From NCBI GenBank assembly GCA_023248215.1, contig JAHFEW010000033.1, positions 1-43,393 on the forward strand: a stretch of DNA of 43,393 nt, given 5' to 3'. A program made the translations under genes and the position numbers. This DNA is from Nitrospira sp. Lineage in GTDB: Bacteria > Nitrospirota > Nitrospiria > Nitrospirales > Nitrospiraceae. This document shows positions 25,941-39,739 of this stretch, piece by piece. Below the pieces are notes generated by a model. That model was not told the DNA's origin. It saw only the letters and a list, made by a program, of their open reading frames with translations, and ran no database searches. The stretch's first letter is position 1; every line of letters begins with the position of its first letter.

Positions 25941-26954
25941 CTACGCCTTTTTCGAAAATGCGATGAGTTTGTCCAGTTTATCCATGGCTGCACCAGCTTC
26001 GATTGCCCGTTGGGCCACCTGAAACCCTTCTTGCAGGGTCTTCGCCTTGCGCCCAGCCACCAGCGCCGGCGCCGCGTTGAGGCAGACAATGTCGCGTTTC
26101 GGCCCCTTCCGACCCCGAAGAATGTCACGAGTAATCGCGGCATTGTCCTCCGCACTGCCGCCAACCAGTTCCTTTGGATTGATCCGATGGAGACCGAACT
26201 CCGACGGATCGATAAGATAGCTCGAGACTACCCCGGCCTTGCCCTCTGAAATCCTGGTCCGATCCGTCAACGTGATCTCGTCCAACCCATCCATGCCGTG
26301 GACCACGAAGCAATGTTGCGCACCCAGGTGAACCAGGACCTTGGCCAGCAATTCCGTCAGCCCCGCATCGAACACTCCGACGACTTGCAGGCGAGCCCCC
26401 GCCGGGTTCGTCAGGGGCCCGAGAATATTCAACAAGGTGCGAATCCCCAGCTCCTGCCGCGGCGCAGCGCAATGTTTCATGGCGCTGTGGTAGAGCGGCG
26501 CAAAGAGAAACCCGATGCCCACCTCGTTCACGCAATCTGCGACCAGCTCGGGCGGGAGATCGATCGTGACACCCAGCGCCGCCAGCACATCGGCGCTGCC
26601 GCACTTGGACGACACCGACCGGTTGCCGTGCTTCGCGACCGTCAGGCCTGCCCCCGCCACGACAAAGGCCGCCGTGGTCGAAATGTTGAAGGTATGTGCC
26701 CGATCGCCGCCGGTCCCGCAAGTGTCCACGACCTGGGAATCGCCGACCCTGATCTTGGTGGCACGGGCACGCATAGCCTCCACGGAGCCGGCGATTTCCT
26801 CCACAGTCTCGCCCTTCATTCGCAGGCCCATGAGGTATCCCGCGATCTGCGCAGAACTCGCCGTGCCGTCCATGATTTCGCCCATGACCGTTTCGGCTTC
26901 CAGTTCGGTGAGATCGGCCCGGTCGGCCAATTTATGAATCGCGTCTTTGATCAT
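25941..26954 (-). CDS. trpD: Anthranilate phosphoribosyltransferase
   Basis: TrpD transfers phosphoribose from PRPP to anthranilate. The 337-residue protein has the PRPP-binding CGTGGD (79-84), the NISTTAAFVVAGAG stretch, KHGNRSVSSKCGSADVLAALG and the second metal-binding DEITL. Length and motifs are standard. It starts 42 bases after the trpG stop and ends seven bases before trpC. It is not fused to trpG, as it is in enterics. Confidence 0.96.
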   Translation of the reverse strand: MIKDAIHKLADRADLTELEAETVMGEIMDGTASSAQIAGYLMGLRMKGETVEEIAGSVEAMRARATKIRVGDSQVVDTCGTGGDRAHTFNISTTAAFVVAGAGLTVAKHGNRSVSSKCGSADVLAALGVTIDLPPELVADCVNEVGIGFLFAPLYHSAMKHCAAPRQELGIRTLLNILGPLTNPAGARLQVVGVFDAGLTELLAKVLVHLGAQHCFVVHGMDGLDEITLTDRTRISEGKAGVVSSYLIDPSEFGLHRINPKELVGGSAEDNAAITRDILRGRKGPKRDIVCLNAAPALVAGRKAKTLQEGFQVAQRAIEAGAAMDKLDKLIAFSKKA

Positions 26955-26996
26955 TCCAAGAACCGATGGCTGGCGGCGGAGCGCCGATGGTCGCGG

Positions 26997-27560
26997 CTAC
27001 AACTTCAGGAAGTTTCGCAGCAGCTCCTTGCCGGCGGTGGTGAGAATCGACTCCGGATGGAATTGCACGCCTTCGATGCCCAGCGTCTTGTGCCGCATCC
27101 CCATAATCTCGCCCTCGGCCGTTTCGGCGCTGACCTGAAAACAGTCGGGTAGCGTCTTGCGGTTCACGATGAGCGAATGGTAGCGGGTGGCCTCGAAGGG
27201 GTTGGGCAGATTGCGAAAGATCGTGCGGCCGTCATGGCGGATCATCGACGTTTTGCCGTGCATGAGACGTTCGGCGCGGATGACTTCTCCGCCGAAGGCG
27301 ACCGCGAGGGATTGGTGGCCGAGACAGACCCCCAGCAACGGCAATTTGCCGCCGAAGTATCGGATCGCGTCCACGGAGATACCCGCCTCTTTCGGCGTGC
27401 AGGGCCCCGGCGAAATGACCAGACGGCGCGGCTTGAGGGCTTCGATCTCCGGCAGCGAAATCTTGTCGTTGCGGTAGACCAGCACCTCTTCCCCCAACTC
27501 ACCGAAATACTGCACGAGGTTGTAGGTAAAGGAGTCGTAATTGTCGATCATCAACAACAT
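26997..27560 (-). CDS. trpG: Anthranilate synthase component II (glutamine amidotransferase)
   Basis: TrpG supplies ammonia from glutamine to TrpE. The 187-residue class I amidotransferase has the nucleophile Cys79 in LGVCLGHQ, the oxyanion [11 protein letters not shown] and the His-Glu pair in [11 protein letters not shown]. Because folate synthesis uses a near-identical subunit (PabA), it may serve both; no separate pabA is seen here. The start could also be the ATG nine bases later. A palindromic linker of 98 bases separates it from trpE. Confidence 0.95.
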   Translation of the reverse strand: MLLMIDNYDSFTYNLVQYFGELGEEVLVYRNDKISLPEIEALKPRRLVISPGPCTPKEAGISVDAIRYFGGKLPLLGVCLGHQSLAVAFGGEVIRAERLMHGKTSMIRHDGRTIFRNLPNPFEATRYHSLIVNRKTLPDCFQVSAETAEGEIMGMRHKTLGIEGVQFHPESILTTAGKELLRNFLKL

Positions 27561-27658
27561 GGTAATGCTCGGAGCTTATGGCAGATGGCTTATGGCGAAT
27601 GGCATGGACAGAAGGAGTCTTCCCGTCAGCTATATGCTATTCGCTATACGTTCTTCTT
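27561..27658. repeat. Palindromic intergenic linker (trpE-trpG)
   Basis: TATGGCGAATGGCAT (27591-27605) and ATGCTATTCGCTATA (27634-27648) are inverted repeats with two C/T differences, so the RNA would form a 15-bp stem including G-U pairs. The neighbouring AGATGGCTTATGGC repeats the same theme. No coding frame is supported. Confidence 0.6.
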
Positions 27659-29155
27659 TTATTCCAACCCTTGCTCGGCGAGTTCGATCGCCTTCATCAT
27701 CGCCCGCGCCTTATTGCAGGTCTCTTCGTACTCATGTTCAGGAATCGAATCGGCCACGATGCCGGCTCCCGCCTGGATATAAGCTTGGCGTCCCTTGATC
27801 ACGACGGTCCGAATGTTGATGCACAGATCCATGTTGCCGGAAAACCCGAAGTAGCCGACCGCGCCCGCATAGGGCCCGCGTCGCGTCGGTTCCAATTCTT
27901 CGATGATTTGCATGGCTCGAATTTTCGGTGCGCCGGACACGGTCCCGGCGGGAAAGCAGGCCCGCATGACATCATAGACCGACTTACCCTTCTCCAGTTC
28001 CCCCGTCACCTGTGACACGATGTGCATGACGTGGGAATAGCGTTCGACCTGCATCAGCGATTCCACTTTCACCGAACCACGCGCCGCGACCCGTCCCACG
28101 TCATTCCGTCCCAGATCCACCAGCATGACATGTTCGGCCCGCTCTTTTTCATCGGCCAGCAGCCGTCGTCCGAGTTCTTGGTCCTCTTCCGCAGTCTGGC
28201 CGCGACGACGCGTGCCGGCAATGGGGCGCAACGAGATGTGTCCGTCCTCGCAACGGACCAATGTCTCGGGTGAGGACCCCACCAGCTCCACCCCGGCCAC
28301 GCGCAAATAATACATGTAGGGCGAGGGATTGATCACCCGGAGCGCACGGTAGAGCTGGAACGGCGTCGTATGGATTTGCGTTTCCCACCGCTGAGACACC
28401 ACGGCCTGCACAATGTCGCCTGCGCGGATGTACTCCTTTGTTCGTATGACCATTTTCTCGAAGTCGGCCTTGTTCATATTGGGCGTGAAGGTGATCGGCT
28501 TCCGACGGCGTTTCTGCCGGGGCTGCCGCACCGGCCGTTTCAAGCGCGCAATCATCTTTTCAATCCGCGCGGTAGCATGGCGGTAGGCGTCGCGCATATC
28601 GCGTTCTTTCGTCGATTCCACGTAGGCGTTTGCGACCACCTTGATCTTCTGCGACACATTGTCGAAAATCAGCAACGTGTCGGTCAGCAAAAACGCGAAG
28701 TCCGGCATCCCGAGGCTGTCCTTGCGCAGGGTTGGGAGGTCCTCGAACGTCCGCACCATGTCGTAGCTAAAATAGCCGACGGCTCCCCCGACAAACCGGG
28801 GCAGTCCCGGCACCGTCACCGGCCGATATTCCTCCATCATTTCGTGCAGACGATCCAGCGGGTTGCCGCGACTTTGAATCCGCAGGCTTTTCTTCCCGCG
28901 AGTCAACCGCAGATCGCCCTTCTCTTCATGGATGACCGCCGAAGACCCACTCCCCAGAAAAGAATAACGCGCCCAGTTTTCTCCGCCGGCGACGCTCTCC
29001 AAGAGATAGGCTGTCGGCCCATGGTCGATTTTAGCGAACGCCGACACAGGCGTTTCATAATCCGCCAAAATCTCCCGGTACAGCGGAATCAGGTTGCCTT
29101 CCGCCGCCAGGGCACGAAACTCATCCAGCGTGAGTGAATACTGAGGCTTGTTCAT
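27659..29155 (-). CDS. trpE: Anthranilate synthase component I
   Basis: TrpE makes anthranilate from chorismate and ammonia. The 498-residue product has the N-terminal domain with the feedback motif YLLES (50-54), which binds tryptophan in regulated homologues. The chorismate-binding domain has RPIAGTRRRGQTAEED, LGRNDVGRVA, FPAGTVSGAPKIRAMQII and YAGAVGYFGFSGNMD. End-product inhibition is therefore likely. The ATG at 29155 (MNKPQYS) is used because the frame beyond it runs into the lysM gene. It starts 20 bases after the stop of the LysM lipoprotein. Confidence 0.96.
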   Translation of the reverse strand: MNKPQYSLTLDEFRALAAEGNLIPLYREILADYETPVSAFAKIDHGPTAYLLESVAGGENWARYSFLGSGSSAVIHEEKGDLRLTRGKKSLRIQSRGNPLDRLHEMMEEYRPVTVPGLPRFVGGAVGYFSYDMVRTFEDLPTLRKDSLGMPDFAFLLTDTLLIFDNVSQKIKVVANAYVESTKERDMRDAYRHATARIEKMIARLKRPVRQPRQKRRRKPITFTPNMNKADFEKMVIRTKEYIRAGDIVQAVVSQRWETQIHTTPFQLYRALRVINPSPYMYYLRVAGVELVGSSPETLVRCEDGHISLRPIAGTRRRGQTAEEDQELGRRLLADEKERAEHVMLVDLGRNDVGRVAARGSVKVESLMQVERYSHVMHIVSQVTGELEKGKSVYDVMRACFPAGTVSGAPKIRAMQIIEELEPTRRGPYAGAVGYFGFSGNMDLCINIRTVVIKGRQAYIQAGAGIVADSIPEHEYEETCNKARAMMKAIELAEQGLE

Positions 29156-29175
29156 ACCGTCACAGACAGCGAGAG

Positions 29176-29862
29176 TTACGGTTGGCTGACAATCAACTTC
29201 TGCCCCACGCTGATGCTGTCTTTCGTCAAATTGTTCCACTTGCGCAATTTATCGAGACCGACATGGTATTTCTGACCGATGCGGTACAGGGTCTCGCCGG
29301 AGCGCACCGTATGGGTATTGCTGGCTTCGGACGAGGGATCGGCGCCGAAGGCATCCAGCGCTGTCTGGTCCAGGCCGGGCGCGTCCTTGGCCGCATCCAT
29401 CTTCAACTCCGATGAGGCATCGGTTTTCAACACCTCATCGACCGCCGATGAAAAATCTCTCTTTGCTGCCGGCACGACCTTTTTCGCCTTGGACGGAATC
29501 GTGGTCAGGCGCTTCATGTCTTCGTGCGCCCGCTTTTCCAGCAGCGCGGCTTCCTTCATCGCCTGGGCCTCTTCTTGAATCTGAGCCGCCTGCTGACGCA
29601 CCGCTTCCACCTGGGCGCCGAGTTCTCGATTGCGCGCTTCGTACTCGCCGAGTTCGCGCTTGGTTCGTTTGACTTCACTGTCGAGTTCCGAACTTCTCTT
29701 TTCTTCCTGCGCCAGGAGACGCTGAAAGTTCAGACTGCGCGCCTTCTCGGCTTCGTATTTTTCCGACATCACGCATCCGCTCAGGGTCAGGCTGCCCAGT
29801 ACGAGCAACCCGATGGGAACCCCTACTGCGCGTCTCATCCGTCCGTTACGCTCGCTCATCAT
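29176..29862 (-). CDS. LysM-domain lipoprotein
   Basis: This 228-residue protein has a signal peptide with lipobox TLSGC (Cys30). Residues about 35-130 are heptad-rich coiled coil ([20 protein letters not shown]). After a linker comes a LysM domain at the C-terminus (about 183-226: [16 protein letters not shown], then GQKLIV). LysM binds peptidoglycan, so this would link the outer membrane to the wall. It has AAGGAG five bases before the ATG and is the first gene of the trp row. The promoter of the row should therefore lie upstream of it, at 29863-30102, where a divergent AAA+ gene also starts. Confidence 0.88.
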   Translation of the reverse strand: MMSERNGRMRRAVGVPIGLLVLGSLTLSGCVMSEKYEAEKARSLNFQRLLAQEEKRSSELDSEVKRTKRELGEYEARNRELGAQVEAVRQQAAQIQEEAQAMKEAALLEKRAHEDMKRLTTIPSKAKKVVPAAKRDFSSAVDEVLKTDASSELKMDAAKDAPGLDQTALDAFGADPSSEASNTHTVRSGETLYRIGQKYHVGLDKLRKWNNLTKDSISVGQKLIVSQP

Positions 29863-30102
29863 GTCGCTCCTTGGTTGCTGCCGATATCCATGGGACGCTT
29901 CCGAATGCGATCAAGACGACGATCTCGTGGTTCGTCCGCTTCGCCTTCGCGGCCTGCGAAAGTGGTAAGAATACGGTCCAAGACAGCGAAAGTCAAAGTG
30001 AAATGGGCCGGGTCTTCGTTTGACCCTCTCCCCACCCCTATGCTACCGTTCGTGCAAGATTTCCGATCCGCCTATTTTATCCAATCGGCAACCAGAAAGA
30101 CC

Positions 30103-31055
30103 ATGTCACCCAGCGCACAACCGGCCGCTTCTCGAACCCTCACCATTGAGGGCATCACCCTCCACTTGGCGCAACCCATGACGATAGGTCAGGAGTGGAT
30201 CGGGAACCGGGAAATTCTCAAACAGCTGTTGGCATGCTGGCTGGTCATCGATGAACGCGACCTGCCCCTGTCTCCGCGGATCACCGGCCAACCTGGTATC
30301 GGCAAGACTACCTTGGCGATGGCGGGAGCCCGCGAGCGGAAGCAGAACGTGTATGTCTTTCAGTGCACGGCGGACACGCGCCCCGAAGACCTCCTGATCA
30401 CGCCCGTATTGGCTGAATCCGGCACCATCAGCTACCATGCCTCGCCGTTGATCACCGCGGTGCTCACAGGCAGCATCTGCGTGCTGGATGAAGGCAACCG
30501 TATGAATGAAAAAAGCTGGGCCTCCCTCGCCCCGCTGCTGGATCACCGACGTTGCGTGGAATCGATCATCGCGGGAATCCTTATTAGGGCCCATGCGGAT
30601 TTTCGTTGCTGCGTCACGATGAACGAAGATGCCTCGACCTATGAGGTACCCGACTATATCCTGTCACGCTTGCAGCCGACGCTGGGCGTGGGATTCCCGG
30701 CGCGGGAAGACGAATTGGCGATTCTGAGCTACCATCTGCCCTTCGCTCCGGCGGAGATGCTGGCCATGACCGTCGAGTTTCTTCAGGAGGCGCATCAACT
30801 CAGTCTCGATTATTCGGTACGTGACGGCATCCACCTGCTGCAATACGCCTTGAAGCGTCGTGCGCAGGATCCGGCGCACCCGCTGGCGATCGATGCCGCC
30901 TGGCGGGAATCCCTCATCAAGGTCCTCGGCGAGGAGGCGCTCGATCTGCCGACTCAATCACGCCGGCGCAAACGCGCATTGGGCGATCAGGCCTTGCCGC
31001 AAGGCCTGGGCGATTTCTTTTTCGAAAGCGACGACCCTCTACACCCTGGCCGATA

Positions 31056-31056
<1 letters not shown>
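30103..31056 (+). CDS. MoxR-type AAA+ ATPase
   Basis: This 317-residue protein has Walker [10 protein letters not shown] (62-70), Walker [11 protein letters not shown] (125-134), sensor 1 VTMNED (171-176) and the arginine-finger region ILSRLQPTL. This MoxR/AAA_5 arrangement acts as a chaperone, usually with a von Willebrand factor A (VWA) partner. A long frame opens upstream, but the ATG at 30103 (AGAAAGACC upstream) matches the start of the recognisable domain. Its TAA overlaps the ATG of the next gene by one base (TAATG), so the two are coupled. No VWA gene is adjacent, and the next gene is unrecognised. Confidence 0.83.
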
Positions 31057-36262
<5,206 letters not shown>

Positions 36263-36529
36263 AAGACCTATCGAGGGTAACAGGGCCGGACAAAGTTATT
36301 GCAGTGTATGGTGGATTCTTGGATCAGCTCGGAGCCCGTGGTCCGAACTGCAAGACTTGTCCTAAGGCGTGAGAAAATGACCGGATACGGTCCTCTCGGG
36401 TCACTGTCATCCATCGGGTATACAATTAACACAGGCAGACACACGCATCAAGGGTTACAGCGATTCCACCCTCGCCGACATTTAATCACAATATCAGCCT
36501 CTTCTGCTGTTTCCTACAATGCATCGCCC

Positions 36530-37231
36530 TCATGGATTCCCCGTAGTTTGTCCCGAGGTGTCATCACGGATGATAAATGGATCGGTGTCCAGGGCCCTTT
36601 TCAGTTGTGCTGCGGCCTGTTCGGCTGCAGGTTCCGTCTGAAATTGACCGGCATAGACCCGATAGCGGCGGCCATTCGGCAGGTCGATGCCCACCACCTT
36701 GGAACCTGGGTAGCGCCCCTTCAGCCGTTCAACCAGGACGTGGGCATTGGCAGGATCGGCAAAGGAACCCACTTGCACTCGCAACACCCCTACCTCTCTG
36801 GCATTCCCCTGATAACTGATGACTCGGAGTTCAATGTCATCGGTGCCGCGTCCAAGCATCCCCATCGCCTGGGCACCCGCGTAGGATAAATCTAGAATTC
36901 TCCCACGAGCGAACGGGCCTCGATCGTTGATCCGCACAGTCACTTGCCGACCGGTGGTCAAGGATCGCACCTCAGCCACCGACCCTAGCGGCAACGTGCG
37001 ATGCGCCGCGGTCAGCTGATACATATCGTACACTTCCCCATTTGCAGTTCGGTTGCCGTGAAACCCGGGACCGTACCAGGAAGCGCTGCCCCGTTCGACA
37101 AATCCCAGCGGGTAACCGGGTGGATAGGACGGACGCACCGGGCTCCAGCCGGAGCAGCCGCTGAGCCATGCGGTGAGGAAAAGCAGGAGGGGGAAAAGAA
37201 GACGTCTGGTTTCTGTCCTCTTCTCCCCCAT
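36530..37231 (-). CDS. rlpA: RlpA-like septal-ring/peptidoglycan lipoprotein
   Basis: This 233-residue protein has a signal peptide with lipobox WLSGC (Cys26). A double-psi beta-barrel RlpA domain (about 50-135: ASWYGPGFHGNRTANGEVYDM, AAHRTLPLGSVAEV, VRINDRGPFARGRILDLSY) follows. A SPOR domain (about 145-220: LRVQVGSFADPANAHVL, YRVYAGQFQTEPAAEQAA) ends the protein and binds denuded glycan at the division site. In some bacteria RlpA is a lytic transglycosylase. The ATG at 37231 is preferred over a TTG at 37246 that would overlap the previous gene. Confidence 0.92.
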   Translation of the reverse strand: MGEKRTETRRLLFPLLLFLTAWLSGCSGWSPVRPSYPPGYPLGFVERGSASWYGPGFHGNRTANGEVYDMYQLTAAHRTLPLGSVAEVRSLTTGRQVTVRINDRGPFARGRILDLSYAGAQAMGMLGRGTDDIELRVISYQGNAREVGVLRVQVGSFADPANAHVLVERLKGRYPGSKVVGIDLPNGRRYRVYAGQFQTEPAAEQAAAQLKRALDTDPFIIRDDTSGQTTGNP

Positions 37232-37242
37232 GATGGGACGAA

Positions 37243-37653
37243 TCAAAATTCGTCGAGTGATTGGGTGCGCAGCACCCCGAGGGCCTTGGTGGTGTTAGAC
37301 ACGGTCAGCACCACGATGGCGCGTTTGCCTTCTCGTGACGGGGTGCAATAGCCGCACTTCACGTTGATGCGGGCTCTGGTCAGCGAATCGGCGACTTGCT
37401 TCAACGCGCCAGGCTTGTTCTCCAGACTCAAAATCAGGGCGGTCTCTTCGCGGAACTTGATCTTGGATTTTCTGAGCGCCGTCCGAGCTCCATCGACATC
37501 CGCCACGATCAACCGCAGCTTGCCCGGTCCGGTCACCTCAGGCGCGGAAAACGCCTTAATGTTGACCCCTGCAGCCCCGAGTACAGCCGCGACCTCGGCC
37601 AACACACCGGGTTTGCTCTGTCCACTCACTACAAATTGCGTCGTTGTCGGCAT
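37243..37653 (-). CDS. Tandem ACT-domain regulatory protein
   Basis: This 136-residue protein consists of two ACT domains (about 5-65: FVVSGQSKPGVLAEVAAVLGAAGVNIKAFS; 70-135: LILSLENKPGALKQVADSLTRARINVKCGY). Stand-alone ACT pairs bind amino acids and act as regulators. It has no catalytic domain, and its ligand is unknown. It is 11 bases upstream of rlpA on the same strand, and so is probably co-transcribed with it. Confidence 0.9.
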   Translation of the reverse strand: MPTTTQFVVSGQSKPGVLAEVAAVLGAAGVNIKAFSAPEVTGPGKLRLIVADVDGARTALRKSKIKFREETALILSLENKPGALKQVADSLTRARINVKCGYCTPSREGKRAIVVLTVSNTTKALGVLRTQSLDEF

Positions 37654-38322
37654 CGGCTCATCTCCCTCTGCTGAGTCAGTCCATCAGCCTGTGTGATTTC
37701 CACCTGTCCCCGTAGAGCCATTCTGCAGTTGCCCCCCGATATTACTGACGGTACGGGAGATCCCGCCAGGAACGAAGAGCTCTACTCCGGGAGCGGCTAT
37801 GGACAGAGCCCGCAGAATTCAGATACCCGTCGCCGCTCCACCGGCATCACCCGCTCATCGGTCGAGTGCGAGCAATCCTCCCACACTTGACCGGGCGGAT
37901 CAACTCAAAGATCACGATCGTAGATCCGCATTTTCCGCAGTGGAGCGGGCACGTACGTGAGCATCCTGGTGAATTCCTGTCGGTGACTCACCGCATCCAT
38001 CCCATCAGGCGGACCAAGAATGACCAGCCGCAATGTCCGCTCCGGGGGTCTTCTGAAAGCCGAACCGCTTCATGCAGCATTGAGGATCTCCCCGTCCCGA
38101 CAGACCGCAACGACTGCCCATGCGGCCAGACTCAGGCTCACAATCCCTTGTTCTTGGATATTCATGTGGGTCGAGCATTGGTTGGGCGATCGATTCCCTT
38201 AGCTGATTATATAATTACGTATTTTATCTTATGTTAGACCACCCCCGCCTCCATCACTTATTCAGTCCTTTCAAGGATGAGGCATGCGACGAGACACCTT
38301 GGAACGATACTCCGCAGAGGTC

Positions 38323-38355
38323 GAACATGTTCTAACTAGGGCCTTGCCTAGTTAG
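38323..38355. promoter_or_regulatory. Two adjacent palindromes upstream of ytxH
   Basis: GAACATGTTC (38323-38332) is a perfect 10-base palindrome. It is immediately followed by CTAACTAGG (38332-38340), a six-base gap and the exact reverse complement CCTAGTTAG (38347-38355). Both are operator-like. The second overlaps the motif shared with the hemerythrin gene. Confidence 0.5.
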
Positions 38356-38380
38356 AGATTTTCAGCATCTTGCTAGACTG
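38338..38380 (+). promoter_or_regulatory. Bipartite promoter-like motif upstream of ytxH
   Basis: AGGGCCTTGCCTAGTTAG (38338-38355) is followed after 16 bases by GCTAGACTG (38372-38380). The same arrangement with two and two differences lies upstream of the hemerythrin gene at 41502-41545. The distance to the ytxH start is 85 bases. It may be a promoter for an alternative sigma factor or a binding site. Confidence 0.45.
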
Positions 38381-38465
38381 AACGAAAGAACAACTGCCGG
38401 ATGCGAAGACGGAACAGCAATAACAACTCAATGTATTTTTGACGTAGAACGAAGGAGGTTGAGTA

Positions 38466-38792
38466 ATGCAGACACAAGATTCTTCCAACTGGTCGGCCTT
38501 TGTAGCGGGCGCATTCATCGGCGCCGGGGTGGCGTTGTTACTGGCTCCCCAATCGGGATCGGAGCTTCGCTCATCTTTGCGTGATTATGCCTCGAAGGCC
38601 AAAGACGAACTCGATGAGGCAGCCGAGCAAGGACGAGCCGTCTGGGATACCGCCGTCGAACGGGGTCAGGAATACGTCGAAGGCGGCAAGCAGACCCTGC
38701 GTAATGCGGGACGAGCCGCGCGCGATTTCGTCGATGAAACGATGCAGACGGCCGAGAAGACCGCTGCCGAAACAGTCTCCCGACGCGGATAA
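38466..38792 (+). CDS. YtxH-domain protein
   Basis: This 108-residue protein has an N-terminal span with the YtxH pattern (FVAGAFIGAGVALLLAPQSGSELRSSL, residues about 12-38), followed by an amphipathic, charged helical region (SKAKDELDEAAEQGRAVWDTAV, and on). YtxH proteins are small membrane-anchored proteins linked to general stress responses. The start has GGAGG eight bases upstream. It is 36-42 bases before the BON lipoprotein gene, so they may be one unit. Confidence 0.88.
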   Translation: MQTQDSSNWSAFVAGAFIGAGVALLLAPQSGSELRSSLRDYASKAKDELDEAAEQGRAVWDTAVERGQEYVEGGKQTLRNAGRAARDFVDETMQTAEKTAAETVSRRG

Positions 38793-38834
38793 TGTAGGCT
38801 TTGCTCTCACATAACTTGACGAAGGAGAATGGAC

Positions 38835-39137
38835 ATGATCAGCCATTTCGCACGTGTTCTGCTCGGAATTGCATTTCTCTCGGTAGTGGGGTGCCAGTCG
38901 ACCACAGGAAAGACTGCCGGGCGAACGCTTGATGACGCGACCATCACAGCAGCAGTACAGTCCAAGCTGTCCTCCGATCGGATCTCTAATTTTAGTCGCA
39001 TTGACGTGGACACCGAACGTGGTGTGGTGACTTTGAACGGCGTGGTGAAGTCAGCGGAGCAGAAGATGCGGGTGGCCGAACTGACCCGAGAAGTCAATGG
39101 TGTCAGAACCGTCAATAACAATTTGCAGATTCAGTAG
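38835..39137 (+). CDS. BON-domain lipoprotein (OsmY-like)
   Basis: This 100-residue protein has a signal peptide with lipobox SVVGC (Cys20). A single BON domain follows (about 35-98: DDATITAAVQSKLSSD, RIDVDTERGVVTLNGVVKS, VNGVRTVNNNLQI). BON domains associate with phospholipids and the envelope and are often osmotically induced. The ATG at 38835 is favoured because GAAGGAG is eight bases upstream; an ATG at 38829 is too close to it. Confidence 0.9.
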   Translation: MISHFARVLLGIAFLSVVGCQSTTGKTAGRTLDDATITAAVQSKLSSDRISNFSRIDVDTERGVVTLNGVVKSAEQKMRVAELTREVNGVRTVNNNLQIQ

Positions 39138-39241
39138 CAGTAGGGACAGGTCACCCTGATCACCCTGTTGAAAGGGAGATCCCTTTGACATCATCTTCGA
39201 GCCTACAGACCTCGAATGCAGCTTGCCAGGGGAGGCGACGT

Positions 39242-39646
39242 ATGGGAGCGCTGTTGCCCGTCGTCCTGTTATTCGGCATGGTTGCTTCACTGCCGGCTTG
39301 CAATACCACGAAGGCCACGGCGGACTCCATCGTCAAGTTCTCTTCTAGCACGTCTCCGGAATCACTGTTCACCGGAGATGGGGCCGTCCTGAAAGAGCAA
39401 CAAGTCATGCTTTATACGGCCGTCGTGGCGGACGCCTTACAAGAGGATATCGCGGGAGGGCGCGGCGAATATCTCGCGTCTTTACGCGTGCTACTGGATA
39501 TCCCAGCGGAACGTCAGGCGCAGTTCAACACTGTGGCTCAGGAGCATTACGCTTCGGTATTCCCTGCCCAAGGAGATGACCGTCGTAAAACCCTAGCCGT
39601 CCTGAGGCAACAGATCGCTAGATCGCGGGCTGAGGTCTTGCGCTGA
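39242..39646 (+). CDS. DUF3015-like putative lipoprotein
   Basis: This 134-residue protein has a signal peptide with lipobox SLPAC (Cys20). The second half has the DUF3015-type pattern (LQEDIAGGRGEYLASLRVLL, ERQAQFNTVAQEHYASVFP), but the conserved N-terminal part of that family is replaced by SSSTSPESLFTGDG. The ATG at 39242 has GGGAGG six bases upstream; a longer frame from 39185 is not supported. Function unknown; it lies between the BON and DUF4403-like lipoproteins. Confidence 0.75.
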   Translation: MGALLPVVLLFGMVASLPACNTTKATADSIVKFSSSTSPESLFTGDGAVLKEQQVMLYTAVVADALQEDIAGGRGEYLASLRVLLDIPAERQAQFNTVAQEHYASVFPAQGDDRRKTLAVLRQQIARSRAEVLR

Positions 39647-39739
39647 CCTCCTGTGGAGAGAGCCTGAAAAGCCTGAAGAGTGGATTCCGAGAAGCGCCGC
39701 ATTACGTTTTTTGCAATGTCAATGTCAGGGAGGCTTATT

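Larger units (their letters stand above)
37654..38465. other. Longest gene-free stretch in the window
   Basis: These 812 bases lie between the ACT and YtxH genes, which diverge, so both promoters lie here. Short open frames (for instance 37866-38237) have no ribosome site or family resemblance. The last 150 bases hold two palindromes and a promoter-like motif, described separately. No RNA gene was recognised. The GC content drops around 38200-38250 (ATTATATAATTACG), which could be a site of horizontally acquired DNA or a promoter-proximal AT-rich region. Confidence 0.5.

Noticed and set aside
25934-26164. N-terminal extension of trpC
   Set aside because: The extension is antisense-like shadow of trpD coding sequence; TrpC begins at ILDQIL.
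38323-38332. LexA (SOS) box of the Gram-positive type
   Set aside because: The consensus needs four bases between GAAC and GTTC; here there are only two.
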